Below are positions 26,038-37,798 of a stretch of 64,000 nucleotides of DNA, piece after piece (position 1 is the stretch's first letter; each line of letters starts with the position of its first letter). The position numbers and the translations under genes are program-made. The stretch lies in contig CM026421.1 of assembly GCA_014871385.1 (NCBI GenBank), positions 26,034,752 through 26,098,751 of the forward strand, in the 5' to 3' direction. Source of the stretch: Ceratodon purpureus (Eukaryota > Streptophyta > Bryopsida > Pseudoditrichales > Ditrichaceae). Below the pieces are notes generated by a model, which worked only from the letters and a program-made list of their open reading frames with translations, was not told the origin of the DNA and made no database searches.

Positions 26038-27082
26038 CACTAGTGGGAGGGGGTGTCAAGATTACCAAATGTGTTACCCGGAAAATGACCTCTTCAGAGT
26101 CATATGACCGTCTTCCCTCCGTGGTCATCTCTTCTCACGGCTTGGTCAAGTTGGCCATGCTCTTCACGTAATTTCTTGCCGATTACGGGAATGTTCTTGC
26201 AGTTGATACCCGCAGATATTGCACATACCCGTTGCCAGTCTGTATTTATGTCTTGAAGTAACTTGTGAAAGTGTAAGAGCGTTGTTTTGGCGGAGCAGAA
26301 TTTCGTCGTGTCCACTGTCCAGACCACAGTCGTCTTCCAAGTAGCAGTCGATGCCAGCGGCAACATTCAAGCTGCAACTGTCAAAGCTGCACAAGAATTG
26401 TCAAACGGAACTGGAGTGCAACAAATCTCCATGACAAGCTCGACATACCTCTTGCAACAAGGCTTACCGGTGTTGGAAGGGCTGGCTCTCTGCACCGAAC
26501 CCAAAAAACAGAAAATCCCAAATCAACCCCACAAACCACCTCCAAAACAAAAACCCACAAAGCTTACAAGCCGAAACAAACCAACCTGAAGCAGAGCTGA
26601 ATCGGAGCTGAGGCGGTGCTGAGGCGGACCTGAAGCGGAGGTGAAGCGGACCTGAGGCGGAGGTGAAGCGGACCTGAGGCGGAGGTGAAGCAGACCTGAG
26701 GCGGAGCTGAAGCGAAAACGAGCAGGCAGGTTGAGGAGGAAAAACAACAAGTTGCAGCTGTCCCCACTCACTCCAAGACTAGGGTTTCCAAGATAAGCAA
26801 ATGACGCAGCACCACCCAGCACCAGCCGCAGCAGCCTGCATTCTGAAGTTTGAGCTCTAGATGAAACATATCCCCCAACAGTGCCAGGACCCACCACAGG
26901 GCACCATGGGTTTCTATGTTTGGAGACAATGTAAAATATTTTGGCCCACTTGCTCATACGAAGACGCTCCAGCGAATCAGCGGACACTGGCAATGCATTT
27001 GGTGACCCAGGCAATACAGTTGGTGACCAGGAATTATTTTGGTCACGAACTGTGGTCATGAAAACCACCTCTCCTACTAGTG
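26038..27082. mobile_element. Non-autonomous CACTA element, 1.05 kb, with AAC target duplication
   Basis: The left end is CACTAGTGGGAGGGGGT and the right end, read inward, is CACTAGTAGGAGAGGTGG. The element is flanked by the 3-bp direct repeat AAC (26,035–26,037 and 27,083–27,085), as expected for the CACTA superfamily. Short GGTGACC/GGTCAC motifs recur near both ends and may be subterminal binding sites. There is no transposase gene. A 9-bp-based tandem repeat lies at about 26,590–26,715. Parts of the sequence recur in the element at 56,971–59,214, which defines a family of at least two members here. Confidence 0.85.
26590..26715. repeat. Tandem repeat with 9-bp basic unit
   Basis: Variants of CGGAGCTGA, CGGACCTGA and CGGAGGTGA follow each other about a dozen times, with a larger period near 27 bp. 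It lies inside the non-autonomous CACTA element and has no counterpart that I could see in the second copy. Confidence 0.85.
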
Positions 27083-27085
27083 AAC

Positions 27086-28219
27086 TTGTTTGACTTGTAA
27101 AAGAAGAAATTCTCATGAAGAATCCAAATTGTTTCATGATTTGATTTCCGGTAGTGAAATTACTATCATTTTGGAAAGTGATATTGTTATGTGATGTTCA
27201 TCCATATCTAGAGTATATGATACTAATTTCGACTTATGATGATACATTGAGCTACACACATTCTATCCCATTTGTTTCATAAATATTGGAATGTGATGGT
27301 TTTGAAAAGTGAAGTGCAAAGTGGTTTTGGGGGCAGTCTATAACTTGGTTTTTGGGAGAGTGGTGGTTTAGGGTGCTTCTGCCACAAAGTATGTGAATGT
27401 AGCCTGTGTAGGGATGAAGGTGAATGAAGGAGGTATTGTGCATATTCCCACTTGGGCTGTTGGTTTGCGTGCAACTACTGGCTTTTGTTTGGCTTGATTT
27501 AGCAGTTTAACTTAGAAGAATTGGTGTTGGAATCAGGAGAGAGAATTTGGAGAAGGAAAGGGTGGTTTGACCGGTTATTTGATACTTTTGTCACCTACTT
27601 CAGAGATGGAGCTTAGCTAAATTTGATGACTTTGCAGTAATGTTGTTTTGTTTCCCTTGGGTTTTGTGCCGTCTTCCATGGTTCAAATTTTTGAATTGAG
27701 TCTGAATTTGAATGGACACCAATTCTGTAGCTGCTTATTTGATTAAAGATGAAATGGTCTATGTGTTGATGAATGTCAGTGGGAGTTGAGGTGCCAATTT
27801 ACTCAGTCAAATTCTTCTTTCCGTGATTGATGGGTTGGTGGGTTTGCTATCGCACTAAAGCCATCAGTTGGCCAGTCATGTCTCATTTTCTCATGGAACT
27901 GGTCATACCTTCTACTGAGGGGTCTCCTGGAAAAAGTTAAATGTTTGCCTCCTCCAGCAGCCATTGTTTAGGCCCGTGTCCATGGATGAGTGTTATGTGT
28001 CCATCCAAATCAGTCAGTAGACAGGGCTGGGATCAGCATGTGTAGAATAAATTCTGAGATTATTGTGTGTCAACTGAATGTAGCAGCCTGGCAAGCTGTT
28101 GACGGTTGGTAATGATGCATATTACTCGGCCCTCTTACAATATGTTAGAGAAGTCCCGTGGTCATGAAGTCCAAGGGAATGGAACAATGTGAATGAGACT
28201 CCTGTGTCGTCGGAGTTTA
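27086..28219. other. Intergenic DNA, no gene seen
   Basis: AT-rich, without a credible open frame. Base composition becomes GC-rich near 28,220–28,350, which may mark the left end of the large CACTA element. Confidence 0.4.
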
Positions 28220-29283
28220 CACTATGGTCAAGTGTCACCACTGGAAAGAGGGGCGGGGGCGAGGTTCGTAGCGACGGCTGTTTTGAGGGGACGAACGTCA
28301 TTCGAGGCGCCTCGCCGTTTGCCCGTGGGTGCGTCGAAGTGGTCGCGGTGTCAGACTTCTTTGTACCTGGCGTGTAACTTGACGTCCTGGTGGGTCCTTT
28401 TCTTTTTCCATCTCGGGCAAGACTTCCTTCGTAAAGTGCTGCCCCCGTCTGTCCAGAGCAATGAACGAAATGGATGTGAATTTATCATCTGGACTGTTCG
28501 TAATTTCACCAACGCGGTTAAATATTGTGACTGCGATGTGGGGCCTCTGATGACCATTCATCTGACGCATTGAAATTGATGACCGGTTTATTATATCCGA
28601 CTGTCGTATATTGAGATCCCGGTGATGCCCTGTGTTTCGATTTTGTTCGATGCCCGCGTGTAATACTGCACATGCAGGGAGGGACCAGGGTATTTGGTAT
28701 ACCCGGATTCGATACTATGGGGAGGACCGCATGAGCGGCATACTGCTATTGATACCTTGACGCGTGGACATCACCGGATGATGCCCGATTACTTTGCCCT
28801 AATCTCGATGCACCTGGGTTTACGGGTATTTGAATTTGGAAAGCCCATTTTCGGACGCCTAAAAGGAGAATGTGTCAAATATATTTCCTGATTGTCGGGA
28901 TCTTCTCCTTAGGGTTTCAAGGGCGAATTAATGGTCGATTGGTGCAAAATTATTTGCCATTACGCTCGGTGCCGACAGATGATCCATGCAGTTCGGCTTC
29001 CAAATTCACAGTAAAATGTAGGTACAATTGAATGCTCAGACATGTTGAAAACCAAGAATCACTCCCATCTTTGCGACCTCAGTCGAATAACAAATGGATC
29101 TGTTACTATAATACCGAAGTAGAGTATTTATTAATCATTGACGGGTTTGCACCGCCTAGAACATGAAACATCAGGAACCAGGAACTTCTATATATCCATG
29201 CGAGTTACAGAAATAGTCCACCAAGAGATACTAGAAAGAATTCAAACCTGTTACCGTTGTGGCTGATACTCAATCTAACGAAT

Positions 29284-32200
29284 TCAATTCGAGTTGCATG
29301 TGGACTCCTGCACCTTGTAAGGAACTAGGTAACGGCAATCCCACATGAGTAAAGAATGTTTACCTCGTTTTGGAGGAAGGGCACACTCTAGGTGCTGCCG
29401 CTCATCTGATGCACTGGGATACATGACTTTAATGGAAGGCTTAAAGACCCTTAGAACATGAATCCATTGCGCCCCTGGAGGGCACTGCGGTCCATCTTTA
29501 AAGGCCTTCGATTTTGGGCCTGGGCCTGTTCTTCCTGCGGCAACAACAACCTCCCCGTGGTCAGGATGAACGATCCACACGGCCTTTTTCGATGGAATCA
29601 AAGTCGAGCACTCCCTAGGTGGCTGAAACTCCGGGGGAATTTTTGAGCAGACACCCGTCTTCCTGCCTCGTATACCCCGAGTATGAATTCCAGGATCGAG
29701 GAGCAAGTTCGTGAACGGCGGAATTGAATCGAGAGCGCTTCTGGTGCCCTGTACCATCTCTGAGGTGTTGTCCGACTGCTTGGAAACTTTCGCATTGCCC
29801 TGGCAACTGTCTGGAGAAGTGGACGCTGGGGCGCACTCAGAATTCGTATAATCTTCCTGCGGATCAACATGTGGTGCTAGAAGAACGGTATCTCCACTCA
29901 GCGGTGATAATGCCTGCCCGTCTGTTGGATGCAGGGGCTCCAACTCCTCCGGTGTTTCTGCACAATTTCAACTACGGACACTGAATTCCTTGAAATCATT
30001 GTCTGCGGTCAATGTGATAGACCATAGAATACAAGGTTTATGCAATCCTCCTGTGAACTCAGAAATACTTACCTTTAGGATTTTCCGTGGTATCGTTTAC
30101 CATTCGATGTGTGGGGCTATTGAGCGTAGGGACCTCTCGAGTTCGTTCCGAGGAAGGAGGGGTGGTTACCCGCGTGGCAGTCCGATTTTCTGAGACATTC
30201 GGCACATTTTTCGAGGCAACCCCTCCTTTAATGAGTTGCAGTAGCTCCGTTAGGTTACTCTGCAGGAAGTCCATGCGGGATTCCATCCCCGCCTTCCATG
30301 AATCGGACAGTTTCTCGCCAGTGTGTGAGGGCTGAAGACTAGTGCTACCCTGCACACATGGAACACACAGAGACGCTCAGAAAGAATTGAATGTACACGT
30401 TACTTCATAGAAGTGCCAGATCTGACGGCAGACATATATGAGAGAGGGCGAAAATTACATGGCGTAAAGAAGTCGAATTCACTACTTCAGGAGAGTGAGC
30501 TTGTGATCCGTACGTGCCGGTACCTCCCAATTCAGTCTCTGCGTCCATGATCCAGTCACTCAGCATAGGTGTGTCATAGGGATTCGCATACTGCATCAAG
30601 TTAGCAATACATAATCGTTAGTTCCATCAAGCTAGTTACGAATAGCAAAGTTCAATGAAGCATGTCTTAAGATACATGGCGGAGTATTTAAATCAAAAGT
30701 GAGCAAGGTAATTTGGATCCAACAGTAAACATTTTGGCCGGACAGGGGACTCGACAATTATCGATATCACTTTAAATTCGCAACCGGAACAGAGCTTACA
30801 CCAAAACAAGACTGATGAACTAGCGACTTTATAAAACACCGGCCTCTGTCTTCACAGGTAAGACTGAAGTCTCATACGTCTCATTGTACACCATGCACAG
30901 CTGAATCACACACTTCTAATTAATCTGCATTGATTGCACCTACTTCTCATCCTTCGGAGTTAGCACAAAATGAATATTAAATAAAAATCCGGAGCAACAA
31001 AAACAAGGAAGGTTATTGTACAGGAGTCTGCCAACTCCCTCTAGGCAAATGATACAACCTTAATTAGCTTAATAGGTTTAAGTAATTCACAAGCGATAAA
31101 AAATACTGTACAGGTTATAAAGTTGCACAGAACAAATGCCGCTGTAAAAGGATCACTGAATTCAAAGTACCGGTTTCCCATTTAGTTGCTTACCCTGACA
31201 TCCTCTGATCCCGGAGTACGAAAATCATCTGAGGTCGTTGAAGTTCCTCTGGGACGTGTGGGCGTAACTTCTAAGTCCTGTTCACTGCATAATTGAACAC
31301 CCTTGCCCACCTTAGACCGAATTCGCTGCATGGCTTCACTCTTGGCCTTCCCTTCAGGACTTTCCCAGAAATCGCGCAATTTTGCAAATGCATCATCCGG
31401 GCAATCTTCGTGCTGGCCCCCTGACGTTTTTACATAATACTTGTGCCACTTATACCTATCGTTCGTCAGTATTGATGATAGATATGAAGACAAGATCTCG
31501 GTTCTCACGGGGTAAATAAAAGAAAATCGCAGGTCTAGCTCACGTTGAATTGTTTTCAGTAACCACTTCCACTCTGTAGGTTCTTTCCTGTATTCTCTGA
31601 TAGAGCGGTCCACGGTGAGTTCCACTATGGACCTAACCGCAGCCTGCCACTTTCCCCTGTTTCCAATAATTTCACCTTCTGGGTTCGTTAGTATGGGATA
31701 CCTGATTTGTCGACCCTCCGCATGTGCAATGCACTGAATGGCGTATGCTTCTCTCTGCAGGTTCCGAGCGTGCCTCTTCGCCATAGCTTCACGTTCTCTG
31801 GAAGCTGGACTTCGAGGTCTTCGACCATTTCTCTGAGTCTGCTGTTCGATGTGAAGTCCCCTGTCCGGGTTCCCGGTCACAGTTGGAGGCGCGGTGTGAG
31901 CAGGTCGTGGAATGAGCTGCGGTACTCTACGGTGGAATGGAGAGAGGGTGTTTCTCCCCTCTATGCTGCTCGGTGCGATTCCACCTGCATCTGCCATAGT
32001 TCGATGGATTAAATCCGGGCTCCATCGTTGGGTGCCTAAATCCGCTCCAGGCCCGTTCAGTGCCCACGGACGTCCAGGACTATGTCCCATGCGTGCCTGC
32101 TACCGAGAACACCAATTCAGCCACATACGAGGACACAATAAGCCATCTCTGTCTTCATAAAACATGACTGCAACTAGTACAGTGCATCCAAAAACATTGC

Positions 32201-33149
32201 TCAGGGCCACATGAATTTGGTGTATCATGTTCGAATTCGACATAAACAAACTAGAGCCAAACATTACATACACATGACATACAAATCACTGCTGTCTCAT
32301 ACTACATGTGCTGCATTCATACTACGTCTGAGGGTACTACGGCTATTAGGTAAGGATCCTTAACGCGGCATCGAAGAATTTTCATTCTGTTTAGAAATGA
32401 GACGTTCCTTGTATAAATAAAAATCGAGGTTCCAAATGATACAGAGATTCGAGTATATTCGACTAGGTCATCACCGCCGAAGATGCATGTACTTACACAG
32501 GGCCAATGAACTTACAATTTCCCTAACAACAGCTGAAACTTGCCCAAATTCCATTATCAGTGTAATTGACGACTGAAATTGAAATTGTTTACATCATAAT
32601 CTGAAACGTTCCTTACCGTGGTCATTTTCTCCCCATTGTTAAGTGCTACCTGATCATAGAAACTGCGTGCCTGTCTTTCTGAGTTCTGTTGTCCACATCT
32701 CTATCTGTGGTTCATAATTAAGCATTGTCGGTGACATTCTTTGAGTTAAAACCTACTCTCGTATGAAATTGTATCTCTTATTGTATTTATTGCAATCTGA
32801 GTGTGTGAATTGTCATAGTGTTAACCCTACTGGGACACCTCGACCCATTCTGGTTTACTGGAAGAAACTAAGGATTGTCACAGAACGAGCACAAGGAAAT
32901 AAATAATCTACTTCACTCTGAAGGGTTTCGAGTGAATGAGCTGACCTGATTCGGTGAAGAGGCCGTGGCACGGGCTGCGGGTCCAATTTCGCTCGGTCGA
33001 AGTGACGCCATAACTTTGCCCGTTAAAGGACCGATACATCGCCCTAATTCGCCAACTGGAAGAGGGAATGGGAATCCGAGTCGATGTGATAAGTAGTCAT
33101 CAGATTCGGAGTCCACGGAGCAGCTCCCACTTTCAGAGAACGTCGACAT
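29284..33149 (-). CDS. CACTA Transposase_24/TNP1-like protein, 5 exons, 721 aa
   Basis: Exons: 33,149–32,946, 32,096–31,194, 30,590–30,483, 30,349–30,073 and 29,957–29,284. Donors and acceptors are GT–AG and the phases fit (2166 nt). The exon 3 donor could also be three bases earlier. The central part resembles the plant Transposase_24 family: EWKWLLKTIQRELDLRFSF, then ILTNDRYKWHKYYVK, and the signature LRDFWESPEGKAKSEAMQR. In En/Spm the TNPA/TNP1-type product binds subterminal repeats and assists the DDE protein; that role is inferred. Exons 1 and 2 are Ser/Pro/Arg-rich. The C-terminal exon has HPDHGEVVVAAGRTGPGPKS and MWDCRYLVPYKVQES, as in the family's usual tail. The gene is divergent from the small plus-strand gene at 33,519, with 369 bp between the starts. 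Confidence 0.85.
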
Positions 33150-33518
33150 TCCAGACGATTAGGGATCACGCTTTAGGTTGCTCGGAGTAGCGGCGCAATA
33201 ACCCTGACAACGCCGCATCCCGCAAATAGCAAGTCCAAGGATTTCGCTATGGATTCTGTGGTGCAGGCTATGGCGCCCGTTTTTGGATCCCTACCTTCTG
33301 CGTACCGGTCCCCTATAAATGGAGAACTTAAGATGCCAGTGGGGTCATGGCAGTGTCGTGGTGCAACGCCTGATTTCCTACGAATCAGACATCGTTGCTC
33401 CACATCCCCTTCTGACTACTGGCAGCCGCAATGGATATGGAAGACACATCATAAACATAGGCAACCTACAAACCAGAAATCTGTCTTTGCGCTCTCTCCT
33501 GCCGTATGACCCTGCAGA

Positions 33519-34277
33519 ATGGAGTCCTCAAGGGTGACGAGTTACGAGAGAATTCTAACCGAGGACAGCGACTCTGAAGACCGCTGGTGGTTCCTTAGGA
33601 ACGTCGTACAGGAGGGTGTAGGGTATGGGGACGATAATGTAGGTGTCGGCACACAACTGATAGAGGACACGATTCCAGAAAGTACCGACGTAGGGTTCCA
33701 AGTTAGCTTGCAAGGACATGTCGATCCACAGCGATGCCTTACTGAGACAGAGGTTTCAGTAGTAGACGATCTCTGCACGAAGTACAACTGCTGTCGGGAG
33801 TTTAGAAAGGACTTGCTTAACCTAGTTCTCTTGCTTCTGTCCATTCGTGAGATGGTAGGCGTTCATGCCGTTGAGGGGGAGAAGTCTGTGCGGGAACCGG
33901 TCGTTCATCCTCCACCTCCGGTCGGGTATAGTGTAGCAGCAATTTGCATCCTCTCGTCCGTGTTAGTGACTCTGTGGGCGCAGAAGCGTTTACGGTACTA
34001 CTTAAGATTTATAGGAACATCCAGCGCAGTAACTTCTACTGAACAGGCGTCCGAATATGAAGCCCTACAGACAGTAGTGCGCGAAGAGGCAGAAGTCAGG
34101 CAGTCTCCGCAAAACCCTTTCCACACAGAAGAAGGAACCTGCATCGACGGTGGGGGGGAAGATGTCGAATATCATGCACTTATTGATACAAGAGAGACGT
34201 ATGGACTTTGGACAGAGTGGTACGAGAATCTGGAGGAGGAATGCGAACACAATATCGACTGCTGGTCTCCTAAGTAG
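33519..34277 (+). CDS. Small predicted membrane protein inside the CACTA element, 252 aa
   Basis: A single open frame with ATG at 33,519 and TAG at the end. I do not recognise a family. The N-terminus is acidic (SYERILTEDSDSEDRWWFL). A hydrophobic stretch near residues 97–112 (DLLNLVLLLLSI) follows. A likely transmembrane segment sits at about 137–155 (GYSVAAICILSSVLVTLWAQ), followed by basic residues (KRLRYYLRF), and the C-terminus is acidic. It is divergent from the TNP1-like gene and convergent with the coiled-coil gene. It could be an accessory gene of the transposon or a captured host fragment. Coding status rests on length, an ordered hydrophobic pattern and position only. Confidence 0.55.
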   Translation: MESSRVTSYERILTEDSDSEDRWWFLRNVVQEGVGYGDDNVGVGTQLIEDTIPESTDVGFQVSLQGHVDPQRCLTETEVSVVDDLCTKYNCCREFRKDLLNLVLLLLSIREMVGVHAVEGEKSVREPVVHPPPPVGYSVAAICILSSVLVTLWAQKRLRYYLRFIGTSSAVTSTEQASEYEALQTVVREEAEVRQSPQNPFHTEEGTCIDGGGEDVEYHALIDTRETYGLWTEWYENLEEECEHNIDCWSPK

Positions 34278-34835
34278 AGGAGGCTCGCGCCATAGCCCGG
34301 TCTTCACATGTGTGCTCAGATCGGGTACAATGTAGAATGACTTGGCAGCATGTTAGTCGTAAGACACGTACCCTGATTCCTTAGAACATACACGGGGGCA
34401 TTCAAATGAAAAAACCAGTTCAAGCTATGATACCAATAACGTAGATTGCATTGTTTAAACTCGTCTCCAGTTGGTCCACAGTCTTCTTGAATTGAATAAA
34501 GCCACCGTATTGACAGTCGACTAATTGTTGCTGCAGAGTACTCTGATATCATTTCTGGCTCAGTTCTTACTTACAAGAGAACGCACCAGACTAATGTCCT
34601 TAACATCGAACAAGTCCAAATTTCTACATTATCGTCCTACGTTAGATTTCAGCACAACTGGAAACAAACAAAAGCGTCAAAGTACTCCGAAGGATGTTTG
34701 TCCTTAACATGGTCACTTGCAATGAGTATGCATCTACTTCAAAAAAAAAATAAAATCAAAACAGTTGATTCATTTAGTGAGTTCCTCTGGAATTTTACCC
34801 CGCATTCTGCACATGCAGGACCTTGGATCACACGT

Positions 34836-36208
34836 TTACTCGCTTCCAGAGATCTCTGTCTCGAAGAAGTCCGTTACAGCATTCATGAGGTCTTGCTTCT
34901 CTTTAAGGCTCTGGCTTGCACGGTTGTGGCGTCGGGCGATTGATTCGTAGGCGTTGACCTTCCTCGTCACGACGTCACGCGCAGCCCCAAGAGTATTCTG
35001 GAAATTACTCATTTTCCGATTCACCCTCTCCAGCTCTTTCCTTGTGGACTTCAGTACGGCCGCACTCTGTGCTTTCAAAGGGCGAAGCTTCTTGAGGGTC
35101 CTCTGATCTGCGCCAGATGATATGGCGGACACCAAATTGATAGAAGTGGCCTTCGTCAACTCTACTGCCTTCAAGTACTGTTTTTCTGCACGCCCATAAT
35201 GCCCTGCCATCTCTCCAAGTTTAGCTTTAGCGGTGACGACCTTATCCTGTGCCAATACAATATTTCTCATGGCGCCCTCTTTCTCCGCTGCCGACGTAGC
35301 ATAGTCTTCTTCCATTTTGCGCTTCTTCCGATTCGCAGCCATTACCACCTCGTCTTTGATGACTTGCAGGCCTCTCAAGACTCTGTCGTCCCCCCCGCAT
35401 CCGCACCCCTGCGGTGGAGGTTCTCTTCCCCGGGGACGGAGCACTGGATGGCGACCTCCGATGTCGCTGACTTCGGGTGGGTCGTGAAGGTCAGGCTTGG
35501 GTGCCTCCACCTGCATGGTGCTTACATCAATTCTTCTACTGTTGAAACGTAAAGTGGTGCCATATGCAAGCAATCCACAAACTTCACTAACTGTCCAGAT
35601 TGACTGTAGTTTCATCTCACGTATTCCGCAACATGAAAACAAAGTTTATCAAACCTCATGCTACGATTGGAACGAAACATTAAAGTCGTTGCACCGTTAA
35701 TATGGTTGTCACTTACGGGCTGCGGCGGTGTTGGAGGTCTACGATGGTGACCCCGACTTCCGTTACGGGGCATCACCCTCCCGTGCGCCCACGCGACTGG
35801 ACCGTCAACGCTCGCAAACCGCTCCAACGGAACAAAGGGGGACTTCTTGTGCGTGGCAAAACATCTCACCATGGCGAAGGCGACCCAATTCACCGGCTCA
35901 CCTCTCGCCTCCACAATTAAGCCTCGTGCAAAGTGCAGGGGAATGACGCTTACTTCGAGGTGGCGCTGGTGAACTCTCTCGTACTGTAGCTCTGTAACGT
36001 ATAGATTATAATCTTCGCCGTCCTGGTCTCGCAGCTCGTACCCACGACTGGCTCCACCTAGTTCCACGGCTTGTCCGAAATGCGCACTAACTTCTTCCTT
36101 CCTGACAATGTGGCGCGCAGCTGGGTCTCCAGGAACAAAACCTCTCGCTCTAAGCATCATGCACCTACGGAACCAGATTTCCCACTCCTCTCTTGTTTTC
36201 TCAACCAT
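34836..36208 (-). CDS. Coiled-coil protein inside the CACTA element, 2 exons, 388 aa
   Basis: Exons 36,208–35,717 and 35,510–34,836 join in phase 0 (CCC|GTG) across CCC^GTAAGT and CATGCAG^. The first exon gives a compact domain rich in Arg and Trp (REEWEIWFRRCMMLRARGF, then DGEDYNLYVTELQYERVHQR), followed by a Pro-rich hinge. The second exon has a C-G-C-G-C-G-G motif, a basic patch (ANRKKRKMEEDY) and a long heptad-like helical region up to the C-terminus. I do not recognise the family. Its place between the two transposase genes suggests an element-encoded accessory or DNA-binding protein; this is inference. Confidence 0.65.
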
Positions 36209-37798
36209 CGTGAGAGAGTACTTTCAGTACGCACACTACTCTATTGCCAATGCTGGAATCCAACAATTGTGAGCTTCAGCAGTCCTGAACTTGCATGTTG
36301 TTGGTTTTGTCACACAGATTTGGAGGAGCTCTGTTTAATTGAACACGTAACCCTATTTCTTCACCGTACTCTTCTTTGATGGAACATTGACAACGAGATC
36401 CAATTATTATCAGCTTTGTAAGTAAATTGCGGGTCCGCTTGAAGATCTGCAGTACTGAAAGGACTCGATGGTAATCGGTACAGCATTGAATGCAGTCTTC
36501 CCTACAACCGCGCAAATGACCTATGTCCACAGAGTGAGGACTCCCACTGGATACCAGTGTTACCGATACCCGGCAGAGTATATGGGTTGGACGGCTGGTA
36601 CCCCCCTGCTGGTGCAAAACGGATACCCAGTTTTAATACCCGTCTACTTTTAATAGAAAACAATGTCATTGCAGGGTATAAGTCGGTGCACAGGAATTGT
36701 TTATTCCCGATCACCTTCTGTCGCCACTCTGAACTCCGCACTCATACTTGCAGAGACCCCAGCCCCAGCCGACTTCTGTGCAGGCACGTGCCTACCCTTC
36801 TCGGATTCAAGCCGCCGCATTACGCGAAGCCTGAACTTTGAGGTATTGGGTGCTTTTATAGTACGCCAATAATATCCTCCAATGGAGCGAGTCGCGACTA
36901 TGTCCTTCTGGATTATCCGAGACTGTTTCTATCAGTAAACGGTATGAAAGGGTTTGAGGTAGGAGGGGCGGCTCTGACAAGTACAATTTTTGGAGGGCTA
37001 TTGTCCGGGAGTGCATTGTCATCTGAGGAGCACTTTTGTCGACGTAGTCTACAGAGGGGACGGAGCGGTCATGACAAAAAACCTAATCCGCAATAGCGGA
37101 CGACATTGTACCCTAATCTTGTAGGTGGGCGACCCCAACAAGACGTCTGCTGAAAGTGCTTTGGACTTGTTAATGGTAGACGCAGTTATTTCAGAACCTC
37201 AAATCCGCAAAGCCTCACCGGCCTATAACCTTAGATCATCCGGTGAAGAGAGCGCCCCTGAAATTTCCAAACCAGGGAAATTGTAGTAAGCTGCAGTACT
37301 TCAGTACACCACGGACGCGATGGGCTCCAACCTTGAATCTGTAAGTCTCCAACTAGCTTGTCGAATTTCATTTCACGTAAGTACATTCACGACGAACTTC
37401 ATTGAACTCTAGGTGATCATATTGTCGCTAGGGTTTTGCATTCCCATGATCCCGGTGCTGTCGTTGCGACTCACAAAATCTGCTTGCCATTACCACAGAT
37501 TCCCAGAACTTGGAAGGTCCACACCTGACAGTAACAGCTGCCTCAGAATTCCAAGGACTAAACAAGTTACTGAGGGTACCAGCCCGAAGGTATTATGACT
37601 CCTCTTCAAAAACTTGTCTTCATACTGAGTTCGCAGAAGTCATTTAGTATCGTGCCTCGCAATCTACGTTGATATAAGTGACCTATTTGTAGTGGTTATT
37701 TGGTATAAAGTCTTACTTGTACAGTAATGGGTACTGTTCAAATGCGAGTCTCCATCATTCTTATGTTCACGTTATTGTTGTCTACAGGTAATAGAGAC
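36209..37798. promoter_or_regulatory. Divergent intergenic region between coiled-coil gene and TNP2-like gene
   Basis: About 1.6 kb between two divergent starts, probably carrying promoters for both. A short plus-strand open frame at 36,468–36,653 (61 codons, with GYQCYRYPAEYMGWTAG and VQNGYPVLIPVYF) looks protein-like but is too short to call. Confidence 0.4.

Noticed and set aside
28193..28573. 126-codon plus-strand open frame at the possible left CACTA end
   Set aside because: No domain, and it overlaps the GC-rich terminal candidate. Overlapping frames on both strands point to base composition as the cause.
30087..30335. 82-codon plus-strand open frame inside the CACTA element
   Set aside because: It is antisense to exon 4 of the TNP1-like gene, which fits splice phase and family order.
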